From the NCBI GenBank assembly GCA_023055355.1, contig JALJCS010000004.1:34652244-34716243 (forward strand): DNA of 64,000 bases. Reading direction: 5' to 3'. The position numbers were made by a program, and so were the translations under genes. Positions 51,601 through 64,000 of the stretch are shown here, one piece after another. The notes below the pieces were generated by a model. It was not told the origin of the DNA and searched no databases. It saw only the letters and a list, made by a program, of their open reading frames with translations. Origin of the DNA: Agelaius tricolor. Taxonomy: Eukaryota; Chordata; Aves; Passeriformes; Icteridae. The first letter of the stretch is position 1; every line of letters begins with the position of its first letter.

Positions 51601-54600
51601 CATGTCTGTATCAAAGATGTGGTTTCCTAATGGCTTTCAGGACTGTGAATTGCTGAACAGTCTTCCCCTTGCTTTATTTTCTGGGGTGTTATTTCAAAGC
51701 AGTGATTAACTGGGATTTAGCAAAAATGGGACAAAAAATTTAGCCTTCACTGTAGCAGTTGTGAAACTATAGAGACACTAGATTTCTTTCTCATTTTAAT
51801 CTGGGCTAACTGATCTGGTTGTACAGAAACAATATACTGAAGGATTCACAAACAGTTGAACATGTGTAATAAACTAGAAGTGATGTGTAGCAATCTCCTG
51901 CTCTTCAAAGACACTGATATTGGTACAAGACCTGCAGCCACATGATAACAAGACAGGAATGACTAGTACTGCATCTCACAGACACCACGAGGGAAATGAA
52001 AAGCTAACCCCTGAATGAATTCTCAATTAGAGTGGGAAAAAGCATAAGGGAAATAAGTGTAGCTCAGCACAATGTTTAGCAGCTGACAGACACGATTTGA
52101 AGTTTAAAGCCCAGTCAGATGTCTCACACTGTGCATGACCCCACATGGCATCTCTTCAGCCAGCACTGAGCAGTAGTGAGAAATCAGCATGAACAGCTGA
52201 GGACAGAGTGCCTGAGGCAGGACTGCTCCTCTTCCCTGGAGCAGTTGTACTGCAGTCTCACTGCTGCTCCTCTCAGTTCAAGGAACCACCAGTCACAGAC
52301 AAGGAGAGGAGCCCCCACAGGACATGCAGCAGCCAGGCTGATCCCTGTGGGGTGAAGCTTGCTTGGAACTGTGTCTATTCAGAAAATATTGACTCATGTT
52401 TAAGACCCTGATGCTAGTGAGGGGTTTGGTCTGCTCAAGCTGCTTGTGCATGAAGTCTGGTTGCAGCTGAGGTGTAAGAAGAGATGGGCACCCATGGGAC
52501 CCTTTTTGAGAGCCAAAAGGGTTCACAACACCTGGCCCCTCTTTGCTACAGGGAGGCATCCCTAAGGATTGTCTGTAGCTCAAGCACTTCTCACTAAGAA
52601 ATCTCACTACTGAGCTCTTCAAGTGTATTCTTCCTGTTACTTTTTATGAGAAGAAGCTGCATTTACCATCTATATTGTAGGACAAAGCATGATTTGATCA
52701 CTATGGGAGAGGGTAAATGGAGTTTGTTTCACTACCATCTTTATTCAGCTTTATTTTCTCCACTTCTTACTACAGCTGGGATTTCTTCTTTTCTATAATA
52801 GCTGACAAGACATCTACAAGCTTTGAGCACGAGTGGGGAAGGCAGGTCCTCCAAAGCACATTCCTGAAAAGACCACCCATGAGCCCTGCTTTAACAGCCC
52901 AAGGCTCTGCAAAGGCTGGGGTGCCTAAACAATACCTTCTTGAGCTGCAGCAGAGCAGAGTGAGTGATGCCCTGCACTCAGCCCAGGCTCTAACCAGCAT
53001 CATGGCTTTCCGTCATTTCTGCCAGGGAAAGGGGCTGCTCCCAGGATAACCCACAGTTGTTAGCAGACCAAGGTGCCAATCAACTGCATTGTTTAGCCTG
53101 TAACAGGGTGTCACTGGGAAGGCATTTTACTGCGCTAAACAATTTGATATTAACAAAAAAAATTGTCCTTCAGAGTGTTATCATGACTCAACTCCATGAA
53201 AGAAAAATGACACTCTCCTCATTCACCAAGGGTTTGTATCACATTGAAGGTGCTTTTTCCTTCTGAAATGCTGCAGGGGTGTTTTGAACCCAATGCAAAG
53301 AGATTTTTCTTTGCTTTGTTAGTCACATTCTCATCCCCTGAAAATCTCAGCTTCTGCAAGTGACTTTTAACAAAAGCAGTGCTGCAGGAGACAAAGGGAG
53401 GGTAGAGGGGAAGGGGACTTGTGATACACTGAGGAGGCAGCAGAGTTGAGTGAGAAGATGGCCTCACATCCTCTCTCACCTTCTGGCAGCTGGGATACAG
53501 GGCTAGGAGATGAACCCCCTCTTTTCCCTTTGAGTGGTCCCTTTTGGGGATCTGTTTGAGCTCCACCTGAGGCAGCAGAGCCCCAGGCAGCAGCAGCAGC
53601 TGCATCTATTTGAGTGTGGTTCCCTACTCCATCCCGAACTCTTGTCTTCCCCAAGCATTAGATCTGCACAAAAGCAGGCATATGAGACTGGGGCTGAGGA
53701 CAGCCCTGTCTTTGAAGACACAGAGAGTTACTCCAGGCACTGGGGGGCTTTGTGATGCTGGTCAGGATGTCATTGTGCTTTATCAGCTCCTGCTGAGCCC
53801 AGAGCTGAAAAGTGGGGGGGGGGAAAAAAATCTTAGCACTTTTGTTAAAATTAAGTTCCACATCAACAGCAAAGAATACCTGAGTTCAGCTTTTGCACAG
53901 AATATCTGTATATTCATAACAAGCTCCAAGGTGTTGCATAGGAATTTCAAAGTCACCTTAGGCCCTGTGTGAGCAATAAATTATAGCAGATATGGAGATG
54001 TCACCTATTGTCTCTCCCACCGCCTTGTTTATTGGAGAAGGACAGTACCCTCACTTCATCTGCCAGAGTGTCCTCCAGACTGTGGAGCTTCCTGCTTTTC
54101 TTCCACCGGTGAATGTTGTGCTAAGCCCACATTTTAGCTGTTCATAGGCAAGAGTTTAAACTATGGTGATATCATTGCTGTATGTTTCATTCTGAGCAGA
54201 TTACCTCATATCTGGTTTAACAGAGTCATAATATTTTAGCTGCAGTACCATGTGTCCTTCACTAATTTTTGGAGTTGAATTCTGAAATCTGAAATCTTCA
54301 GTAACAAATTGACACACAATCAAACACGCTGTCCTTCACTGACGATCTTCAAGGACTCACAGCAAGATAATGTCCCAGTCTGACCATTCAGGAGGCATTC
54401 AGGCAGTCACACCCACCATGAGAGCCTTTAACTGCTGGGATCCAAACTCCTTCATAGCAGGCAGCTCCAGTGAGCTGATGGGTCCCCACTCAACTCCCTA
54501 CACATCCCACATGCAGGCAGGCTATCTTTCCTCACCAGTTCAAACCCAGGTTTCCCACAGCAGACTCTCAGACCTCTGTCTCTTTTAGGTAATTTTAAAC

Positions 54601-55911
54601 GGTGCAGCAGCAGAATAGAAACCTTGAGCTGGTGCATCCAGAGAGGGACCCTGAACAAAGGAATGCCTGGGCTTTTGCACCCTCGCAGTCTATGGATGTG
54701 AAGCTCTGTGGTCTTCCAGCTGAATCTGCGACTCTTGCTGTAATGTCTGGTCACCTGCCTGGCACTACAGGTCCCTTCTGGAATTCAAGAGGCTGGCAGT
54801 TCACAGCCTCTTACTTTGGGCTCAGACTCCTGGCCCCCACTCCTCCATCTGCAGCTCTCACTGCAGCTGCACACCCACCTCCCTGCACTGAATATTCCTC
54901 AACACTCAGTGTCTGAGGTATAGGTTGGGGACTGGCAGGGCAAACTGGGACACTGCAGCCAGATTTTGGGATTGGAGGGGTCGAGCTATAATTTTAACCT
55001 TATCAATCTCTTTAGAGAGTGAGCAAAAAAAAAAAGAAAGTAAGGCTGGGCTCCTCTGCAGCCCTTTCTGGTCCTCATGGTCTCCAAGGCACCTCTCACC
55101 TTCCTGATTAATGTTCCAGCCATCCTCTAATGCAGACTGGGACTAAACCCTTCATTTTTCCAACAAAACTTGTAATTCCCAAGGAACTTCATTGGATTTC
55201 AGATATATACCCTACATCTAATACCTTTGCTGAGTTCCAGATTTTTTTTAACTCTGCAGAACTCTCACAGGCTCAACTTTTAAAAGTCTTCTCAGGTTTC
55301 ACTTGGGGATCAAGGCTGAAGTGGTATCAGGGGTTTTGTAATGAATATGCCCTTGGGAAGCCCAAGTTTTCATAATTTCTGTATGAAAGCTGTTTTCAGT
55401 GGGAAGAGCTGTCTGGTTTTGCCTGTGTGCTTGCTGCAGAGCCCTGGAGGGATGCACAGGCTGCAAACCTGCCTGGGACAGGGGTGCCCACCCAGGCCTG
55501 GCCAGAAGGAAGCGCCTGGCACAGGCACAGGCACTGCAGAGAGCTGCATATCACAGAGCAGCACAAGGTAGGCAGAAAGCCCTGCAGTCTGAAATACCCT
55601 GTACTGCCCCAGGAGGAGGGAGGGTTGCTCCTCATTGCTTGCTTTGGAATAACTGGAAATAAACACAGTGTATGAGTGCCCCGTATATATGCACAGGGAT
55701 AGGCTCTCTCCCCCACAGGTTTTCAGCTATTCCACCAGACAGATTAGGAGGAAAGACATCTGCCAGAGAGGGGAATTCAACCGTCTTGAAAATTTGTGGC
55801 TGTAATTTGGACCCTTGTCATGCCCACGTACTGTGTCACTGTGAGAGGAATTCAGTTACCATGGGTTACCCTATCAGTACAGGGACCAAGTGCCTCCCCT
55901 CCCAACAGCTC

Positions 55912-55920
55912 TATAAAAAG
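55912..55920 (+). promoter_or_regulatory. TATA box of CRHBP
   Basis: TATAAAAAG lies 94 bases before the CRHBP start codon, so transcription should begin near 55940-55950 and give a leader of about 70 bases. The surrounding sequence is moderately GC-rich but not a CpG island, consistent with a tissue-restricted gene. I do not see a perfect cAMP response element (TGACGTCA) close by. Confidence 0.7.
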
Positions 55921-56013
55921 AGTCGCTCCAAGACACCCCAGCGGCTTCTGCATACCGGCACAGACCCGGAGAAACTTGGTCACGGGGGGACAGCTGCCAG
56001 AGGAGGTGTCAGC

Positions 56014-59000
56014 ATGCCGTCTGCTTTCCAGTTTCAATGCCACCTCGTTCTCATCTTCCTGGCAGCTTCCAAAGGAGAAACCAGATACCTGGAGGTGAGC
56101 AATAGGGCTAGAGATTAAACATCTCACTGTGCTTTTAGCTGCTGTCTTCTAACTTGTGCTCTCATCTTTCAAGCGTTGTGCTTTATTCTCTCTCCATTTC
56201 CTATTCCCACTTCTCCTGCATTAAACTTCTGCCTGGGTAACATTAATGCAACAGTCCCGTGTATTCTGTACTACCTCTCTATTAATTTATGCTCAGCAAT
56301 TTTGCTGAGGATTTAAGAAACTCTCAGTGCACTCAGCTGCTGGGCTCATCTCTTAGATCCCAAGTTTATTTCCCCTCTACTGCAGGTTGGCAGCTTTCAG
56401 CCTGAGCTCTTCCAGAGCTGCACTGTTTCTGGACGGGGGACATAATATGCTGTGCCTGTTCTTGAGAGGTGCAGGGAGAGAGCTGCATTTCACTTTGCCC
56501 CAGACTCTTTTTGCCCTCCATCTTCAACCAGGTGAGGGATGCTGGTGAAGATGACCCCTTCCTACTACTCAGTGAGGATCTGAAGCGAGAGCTGTCTGCA
56601 GGACAGATCTACCGGCGGTCGCTCCGTGAGTTTCTTTGGTGCTCTGGTAGGGACTACTGACAGGTAGAGAATCCTGGGTGTACCTCAGGGAAGGAAAAGG
56701 GCTAATTGGGAGTAACAGAGCTGCAGGAGCTTTTTGCAAGACTAGGGAGAAGAAGGACAAAGCATTAAACCTGCAGAAACCTGTGGTTTAAGGCAGAGGG
56801 TTGGGGTTCATAGTTAATGGTCCCAAATAACTGGAGTCAGATGGGGATTTCCCACCCATGTCGCTAGGCAGGGTCACATTGCCAAGGGGTGGGGCAGGTG
56901 TAGCAGCTGTGAGCGGAGAGAAATGTGAAAGAATAGAGTGCTTGTGCACTTGTGCACATGTACACACAGAGTTTTCTGCTCAGAGATGCACTGAGACACC
57001 GTCCCCCCTCGTTCCCCCCGTCACACGTTTGTGCTCACACCTGCCAGTTACTATTCATCCTCTGATGCTCAGCAGGCTCCTAATTGCTTCAGCTGGCTCT
57101 CCCTGTCCTCAGTGCCAGCCGGATCCCAGTGCGGGGGGGTGGTCTCTCCTATCCCCCTCCTTCCCTGCACAGTGGGAGCTGGCACGGAGTCTTCCTCCAG
57201 AGCAGGCAGCAGCAGCAGCCCTTTGTCCCTGCTTCTCCAGGGTGCATTGACATGCTGAGTATAGAGGGGCAGTTCACCTTCACCGCAGACCAACCACAGC
57301 TGCACTGCGCAACCTTCTTCATCGGGGAGCCCGAGGAGCTCATCACAGTTCACTACGACTTTGTAAACATCGACTGCCAAGGGGGGGACTTCCTGAAGGT
57401 AAGAAGCTGCTTTTGAGGTGTTTACTGTGTGTGCAAGGGGCAGGCGAACACACGTGCACATCTGCGTCTTGTGTGTGTTTGTGTGTAAAAAGCAGGCAAG
57501 GCAACCTCCCCTGGGATGGCTCTTTCCCCTCCCTGAGGCACTCTGTGTTCCCCCCATCACCACTCCTCTAAAACAAAGCCAGACGTGGGATGAGGATCCC
57601 TCTCCAGCCTACAGTACCTCTCCTGAACTTTTCCAGAAGTGCCTCAGTGGAGTGTCCATACCCAGGTGAACAGCTGAAAATTTGGGCAGTAGGATTTACT
57701 CATTGTGCTGTGAATCAGATGAGCCAGCAGATAATGATACAGATCTCTGGATCGTTGTTACTGCTCTGGGACCTCTGCTCTCAGGTCACTTAGCACCAGA
57801 TTAATAGTGAGTGGATCATTGCAGGTTTTCTTTAAAAATTCCCTGCTAGAACTTTTCAGGATATTGGCTCTGAACAGAAGGAGGCTCATGACTCAGAACC
57901 ATTTATATTCCAGTGTTGAAAAACTTTACCAGCACATTTCTCTGGCAGGCAGGAGCATTCACCAAGATCTGAACTCAGTCAAGGACAGAAGGGGAGGTTC
58001 AATGGTCCCTGGCTCCCTTCGCCTTGCACTTTTCCCTTTTTGCTGAACTGGCAAGGCACAGAAGAGACCACAACCCGTCTAGTGGCAAGCTGAGGTCCGG
58101 GAACAGGGTGAAGGAGGAAAGCTGCCCTTCAGCCCTTTCCTTTTCTCCTGCTCAGAATTCTGTCCTTCCATTCCATATCTTGGCTGAGATGTCTCCCCAC
58201 GTGGCTGCAGGGAGGCTGATTTCAGTCTCTTGTGGGGCTAAGGCTTTTGTACCTGCACTTATGGTCGCTCATGGAGGCTAGAAAAATGCCAAGATATCTT
58301 TTATGTTTTATTGGGCTTTCCTTTCTTTGGTAATGGTGTCCCAAACTTCTCTATTATATTGCTCTCTCTGTATATATATACAGGCAGCTTTCCTCTCATG
58401 TAATTTGAACACCTACATCCCATTACTTCAGAAACTTACAGTTCTGGCAAATCCTGACTTTTTTTCATCAGGAAGTCTCACATCAGAATTACTGACTGAA
58501 GCGACAGCTGAACCTGATCCTTGAATTTTGGGAATATTGACTGAAGTGTTCAAGGAATTGCCATGTGAGAGCAGCTAGGAGGGTATTGAAACAACAAGGC
58601 AGGCAGCTGTGTATCTATGCTAGAACTAATACGTATTTCTGCTTCTGATCTGAAGATGGTGAGGGAAAATTGTTGCTTTTTTTAATGAAGAAAAGATTTG
58701 TAGAAGTTGATACTTAAAGTCCAGATAAATAATGCAGAATTTGTTTTGTTTTCTAGTGGTTAGGATGAGGTAAAATAGCTGACACAAGCGAGAGCAAAAC
58801 CTCTGCCAATAATTCCTCCCTAAAGTTTTCTGTATTCCAATATCTCTGCATGTCCACTGGGACCATTAATGACAAGCTGTAAAGCATCTAAATCAAGCTG
58901 GTCAAAAACTCCTTATAGTAACAATGCAATTGCAAAGAAAAAAAAAAAGAACGTGAAAAAAAAAAAAGTAGGTAACAAAAGCTGTCACCTGAAGGAGATA

Positions 59001-62000
59001 AAAACAAAAGTTATATGCATCCCTTTCCTAAACATCCATTGAAGCATGAATAATTAGTCAAATGTTAGGAAATCAATAAATACAGTGAATTTTTGTTTTC
59101 AGTTTGTGGCTTTGAACAGGTTATTTGGTGTCAAAAGAAAAGAGTGTCTGTTATACTTCATGTTTCTGCTCTCTGCTAACAGAGTATTAAGCAAAACCTA
59201 GTTTTATATTATTGGACCTCTGTAGGTGTTTGATGGATGGATACTCAAGGGAGAGAAATTTCCCAGTTCCTTGGACCATCCTCTCACCACTTCTCAAAGA
59301 TACGTAGACTTCTGTGAAAGTGGGAATATTCAGAGGACCATCAGATCATCACAGAACGTGGCAATGATCTTCTTCAGGATTCAGCTACCAGGCAATGGAT
59401 TTACTGTCACAGTCAAGAAAAGCAGCAATCTCTTCCGTAAGTCTGCAATTCATTCTGCCAAAGGGGCTTGAATTTGGGGCAGGAAGCCAAGAGAATGTGT
59501 TGCTTTGCACTGAGTTTCTCACTGTGGTTGTCTGCACTGACATGGCTGCGGTGGAACCATGTGCACCTGCATGCCTGCAGGCTTGACTCAGCCTCAGTGT
59601 GTGTCCCAAGAAAACAAAGGAGCTTAAGAGGTCACACAGGCTTCAATATGCAAGACCATAAGGCTCTTTCTTTCAAATAAGATCCCTCCCAATCTAATAT
59701 TGGCATGTTCCAACACATTTAGCTAGAACAAATAGTATTAATTGAGTAACTTCAATCTCAGCATTTTCTAGATCTGGGTGAACAATGAGGAAAAAATATT
59801 TGAAAAAGGTCAACAGTAAAATCAGTGTATTGAATGTTATATGGTAGTTATGAGAGATATATGATCACAGAGATCTACCCGCAAGTTCTTTGCCTAAGCC
59901 ACTGAGCTGGCAAGGCACAAATTATCACAGAATCGTAGAATAGCTTGGGTTGAAAGAGTTCATAAAGATCATCTTCTTTCAACCCCCCTCACCATGGCCA
60001 GGAATGTCACATGGTAGACCAGGTTATCCAGGGCCTCATCCAACCTGGTTGTGAAATTTTCCAGCAGTGGGACACCCACAACTTGACTGGGCAACATGTT
60101 CCTCACTTGAATTATGTTTTCCAGAGAGGACAGGACATTTAACAATTATTGTTCAGGCCAGTCTGATTTATCTGCTAACTACTCAAAGTGACCAAACAAA
60201 ACAAAAGCAGAACAAACAAAACAAAAACCAAAAACCAAAAACCAAACAAACAAAAACCCCCACCCAAACAACAAACAAACCCCCCAAAAACAACAAAAGG
60301 AAAAAAAAAAACACGAATAAAAACACCAAAAAAAAAAAAAGCCCCCCAAACCAAAAAGCAGTGACAGTATGTCTGCTATGTCTTTACTCCAAGTTATTCA
60401 GACTTGGGCCTGCAAGCTAGGTCCCCACTCTGGCGTGGCTTCATGCCTACAGATGTGATTATTATATTCAGCTGCTGGAGGTGGCTGGTGTCACTGTCCT
60501 GCTGAAGCAACTGCAGGACTCCAGAGCTATGCCAAGGATCCCTCGGGTTGCTCACGTAGAAGATACTCCTTTACCTGAACTCATAAGTTTGAACTTAAAG
60601 ATAAAATCATGCTCCCATTTCAATGAGATATTTTGCAATGTAAGGAACTCCAGTTCAGAGGAGCTGAATAGGATTTAGGGAATTGCTGGCAATATCAGGC
60701 GATAAGCTGTCAAAACTAAACACAATTCCTCCCTCTACCCATGTTTAGCCTCCTTCAAACTGGCAAACTGTATGAGCCCTTGACAGCATGAGCCCCTGAT
60801 GTACAGATTTCAGGTGTGAGCTCTTCTAATGACTGCTTCACCCTCAGGTTCTGCCAGACCTCATGCTATATAGTAAAAAAAGGGGGAGGGAATTTTTAAG
60901 GAACAAATGCTATGCAAGAACCTCAGAAAATGCCACAATTTTTTTTTTCAGCCTTTGGTTGTAACTCACAGTAATTAAACTATATCTCTGCTTTTTTGGT
61001 ACTGTAATGATGTAGTTTTGCTACATGCAGCGATGACTGGACAAGTAACTCTTGTACCTTTTCCCATGTCCCAGCTTGCAATGTCATCTCTCAGACCCCC
61101 TCAGGAAGGTTTACCATGGTCATTCCTCACCAGCACAGAAACTGCAGCTTCTCCATAATCTACCCAGTGGTGATAAAAATATCTGATCTTATCCTGGGAC
61201 ATTTAAATGGTCTCTTTTTAAAGGTGAGATCTTTATTGCCTAAGAAAATATTAGCATGTGCAATTTTTGTGGGCACAGAAGCGGGAAGGGGTGAAGCAGG
61301 GACAGGCTGTGATGCTGGCTGCTAAGGCATGGGTGTTCTGGACCTCTTGTGTGCACGATGAGGGCTCTGGTTTCTCCCAGAGAGGAGAGCTGGGGCTGTC
61401 TCTGTCACTATTGTCTCTGTAATCTTGCAATGGCAGCCAGATCATGCAAAGCACCATTAATGAAAGTAACTATTGCTTGCCATAGCAAAGGGTAAGTATG
61501 TCATTATAAAGAAAGGAGCCCTCTCTCCGAGAGCTGTCTGTCTGTATTTAAATTAATGAAAGCAGCAAACGCTCTGAAGAGAGAATGAAGCCACTAGATA
61601 GCAAGGTATTTTGTCACAGACAAAATACAAATGTGCTCACAGCTGATTGCCTGCTCCATATGCTCAGCATTCTCTGCTCTGATCCGGGGTATTTGGTGTT
61701 TGATGACAAACCAACAAAAGAAGACAGGAGCTATTGGTGATACCTGTGCCTGGGTGGTGTAAGAAGGTATCAATTACAAAATATTCAGAAGAATAGAGCA
61801 AGGAATTTTTTTTTGTCCTGGCAGTGAGTCTGACAGCCTGAGCTCTTCAAGGAGATTGCCAGTGTCTGAACAAACTAGGTTTTGAGAGATGGGCAAGTGA
61901 ATTAGTTGACTTTTTCAGTGGTGAGCAGAAAAGGACAACAGCAAAGGAAGGTAAAGAAAGCAGGCACTTAAATAGTAGCATAGGGGTGACAGCCCAAAGG

Positions 62001-62663
62001 TGCTCAAGGTGTCTATACAAGAGATTTTTGGCAAACAGCATTAATTTCAGGAAAATTGTGGGTTTAATATACAGTAAGCCATTGCTTTAAAAGAAGATAC
62101 TCTTTTTGTTAATTTCTACCTTAACTGAACTTTGCCACAATGGTGCATTTTAGCATTTTTTAGGAATGAGTATGGTATAGTGAAACTGAAGTTTCTGCCT
62201 GCCAGCTGAATATAGGCATACATACAGCCCATGCCTGCATTAATTTGATTACGTGTTTAAGCACCCAGAACCAGATTGCCTATCTGCATTAAAAGCAGTT
62301 GAATCAACACCTTTTCTACTTGTCAGTAATTTTCAGAGTCTACTTAGGTCTTTCTTTGGAATGCCTTAAGAAAATTAACTTACTAATATAAAATGAAGGT
62401 AGTACTGCTTAGGATGAGAAACTGATTTCACACAGCTTTAAGCACAGGGGATTTCTAAAACCTATTGTTAGTTCCAATAATGTCTGCAGAACTGCTACAT
62501 TTTGAAGATGAATGGTAAATAACTTTTGGCCTCTGCCTTTTTAAGAAACCATCTGCAAGCTGTGCAGGAGTGGGAGATTTTGTAGAGCTTCTTGGAGGAG
62601 CTGGCTTAGACCCATCCAAGATGTTTCCACTAGCTGACCTCTGCCATTCCTTTCATGGGTCTG
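56014..62663 (+). CDS. CRHBP: Corticotropin-releasing hormone binding protein, last exon outside window
   Basis: CRHBP is a secreted glycoprotein that binds and neutralises CRH and urocortin. The visible coding exons are 56014-56094, 56532-56625, 57241-57398, 59226-59436, 61075-61223 and 62546-62663, all with GT/AG borders; phases after them are 0, 1, 0, 1, 0, 1. They encode 270 residues of an expected 322 or so; the 3' exon with the last disulfide lies beyond 64000. A signal peptide (CHLVLIFLAAS) opens the protein. Cysteines fall at 60, 81, 104, 141, 183, 205, 237 and 264, exactly the human positions of four disulfides. Arg56 and Asp62, implicated in CRH binding, are present. N204-C-S is the conserved glycosylation site. 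Ser234-Ala235, where the human protein is known to split, is kept. RSSQNVAMIFFR and HQHRNCSFSIIYPVVIKISDL are almost identical to human. The start follows a TATA box at 55912. Confidence 0.96.
59924..60104 (-). repeat. CR1 LINE 3' fragment, antisense, in CRHBP intron 4
   Basis: It opens with ATCACAGAATCGTAGAA, then 'agcttgggttgaaagag', 'gaccaggttatccagggc', 'catccaacctggttg' and the 'gggacacccacaacttg' block. It is a short 5'-truncated copy. Confidence 0.85.
60192..60360. repeat. A-rich (CAAA/CCAAAA)n simple repeat
   Basis: About 170 bases almost free of G and T, made of CAAA, CAAAA, CCAAAAA and short poly-A units. It lies about 90 bases after a CR1 copy within CRHBP intron 4. The open frame across it codes for Lys, Asn, Gln, Thr and Pro runs and has no meaning. 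Confidence 0.9.
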
Positions 62664-64000
62664 GTAAGAACTTCTTCCAATTACCTCCACATAATAAAAT
62701 TAACCATAATAAGACATGCAGGGATCCCCCCACACACCTGGACTTCCTGCTAGAGGGTGAATTTCACATTTAGCAGAACATGAGAGCTGAAGCCTGTGGT
62801 TTGGCTATGTGTTACAGCACACCCATGACCACCTTCATTTGCCCCTTTAGTAGTCATTATGACAAGGCTGAATTAGACATATTTTAAAAATTCTTGTCCT
62901 ATGACAAAAACAAATATTAAAATGTCAGCACATAAAAAGGTCTGGAAATTCACTACAAATGAAGACAGATAGTTACATTTTCAGTTAAAGAGCTTTTCTC
63001 TCATTTACTTAGTGTTCCCAAGACCTTTTCTGCTGGTGGTGTAACACATATCCCAAAAGCCCATTCTATACTTTGAACTTGCTGGGGTTCTGAACCTGTT
63101 TCATTATCATGCTAGTCCAGTGCCTTCTTTCTCCCCATAAAAATAAGAACTTCCAGTTTCCCTAATATTCAATAGCAGACTGTAAAGTGTGGCAGTGATA
63201 TGACAGACTAACCCCTGTGGCACATCTGCCATTTCTCAGGAGTACCAACAGGGCACTGGAGAAGCAGCATTTCCAAAAACTTGCAGGGCAGGAACATGCC
63301 TGGTCCTTGTTGTCTCCCTTGCCTTTCATCACACTACAACTTAACAGTCCAGGCACTTTTCAAAGATTTAACTGGTAAGCGCTGCTGTTAAATGATAATC
63401 CTGAGCACTGGAATTAAAATGTGTTTTCCTGGTGGTGTGAAGGAAGTGGAAATCCATCTCAGCAGCTCCTGATCTCAAGTGAGGAAGTTCCCCCAAGCTC
63501 CCCAAAAGAAAAGGCTTTGCCAAGCCTCCACTCAAATGGCTTGCCTAAAGCAGCAGTTAGTGACACTCAATTTCCCTCAGAGTGGAAGGACCACGTGCTG
63601 GGCACTACCATTTGAGTTTGTCTTGATGGGACTCTCAAATGCCTTTCTTCCTGTGAAGAACGTCCTTACACACAAATCCACTCATCCTTCTAATGGGAAA
63701 CATTTTGATGTTGCTAATTTTGGCTAACTCCAGGATAGGGTGCCATTACCCTTACCCATCACTCATGGTATCTAACAGTAGCACATAGATATGGAGTAGC
63801 CTTTGGAGGAGGGAAGGATACTTGATTAAATACCCAAGCATGGTAAAGCAAAACTCACAAACACAAATGTTAATCAGCAATATCACCACCAGCAGGTCAT
63901 CACGACACACAAATTTTCTTTATTTCCAAAACTGCATGTATTAGTGCTTCATAATTCCCATCATTATATATCTCTTTTCCCTCACTTTCTGTCATATAAA
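62664..64000 (+). other. CRHBP last intron (incomplete)
   Basis: It follows the donor GTAAGA at 62664. I searched for the terminal exon, which should open with a conserved Met-Lys-Val-Gly-Cys-type segment, and did not find it. No other gene is seen. Confidence 0.7.

Larger units (their letters stand above)
44536..55911. other. S100Z 3' UTR and S100Z-CRHBP intergenic DNA
   Basis: The first 1.1 kb up to an AATAAA at 45659 is the likely 3' UTR. From there to 55.9 kb I see no exon, RNA gene or recognisable transposon. There are a poly-A run near 48620-48630 and a G9/A7 run near 53815-53830. Several 100-130 codon open frames (49178-49540, 50369-50719, 53219-53605, all minus) lack any family resemblance. 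Confidence 0.5.

Noticed and set aside
57069..57563. 164-codon minus-strand open frame over CRHBP exon 3
   Set aside because: It is an antisense shadow of the real exon, which is confirmed by splice sites and protein identity.
60067..60420. 117-codon open frame rich in Lys, Asn, Gln and Thr
   Set aside because: It is a translation of a CR1 end plus the A-rich simple repeat.
1..64000. CRISPR arrays, operons, bacterial-type systems, tRNA or rRNA genes
   Set aside because: The window is animal nuclear DNA; I saw no spaced repeat array and no tRNA- or rRNA-like sequence other than the primer binding site of the retrovirus.

Overview
This is a vertebrate nuclear window, almost certainly from a bird. 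It carries several 3'-end copies of the avian CR1 LINE, with direct-repeat ends of the ATTCTGTGATTCTGTGA type. It also holds a decayed class II (betaretrovirus-like) endogenous retrovirus and three multi-exon host genes whose predicted proteins are clearly amniote. I cannot name the species; a songbird is plausible but not proven.

Layout, all three genes on the + strand: 1-16.1 kb is intergenic DNA holding a CR1 fragment (431-648), the broken retrovirus (about 6591-12121), a second CR1 (13725-14066, minus) and a third CR1 (15579-16068, plus) that stops just before a CpG-rich promoter. F2RL1 (protease-activated receptor 2) has exon 1 at 16664-16736 and exon 2 at 20692-21794. Then come about 21 kb of non-coding DNA with CR1 and older LINE-like remnants. 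S100Z has two coding exons (43080-43220 and 44377-44535). After about 11 kb of intergenic DNA, CRHBP (corticotropin-releasing hormone binding protein) starts at 56014 behind a TATA box; six coding exons are visible and the last lies beyond the window.

The order F2RL1, S100Z, CRHBP is the same as on human chromosome 5q13, so this is a conserved syntenic block rather than an accessory region. The three genes do not form a pathway: one is a protease-sensing GPCR, one an EF-hand calcium protein, one a secreted stress-peptide binder. I assigned exons by reading the translation across GT/AG splice sites; residue numbering in CRHBP matches the human cysteine positions exactly.

I found no convincing previously undescribed system. 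The best leads are the tethered ligand of this PAR2 (SFIGYK), the truncated retrovirus with a lysine-tRNA-type primer binding site, and the close packing of CR1 copies around the F2RL1 promoter.
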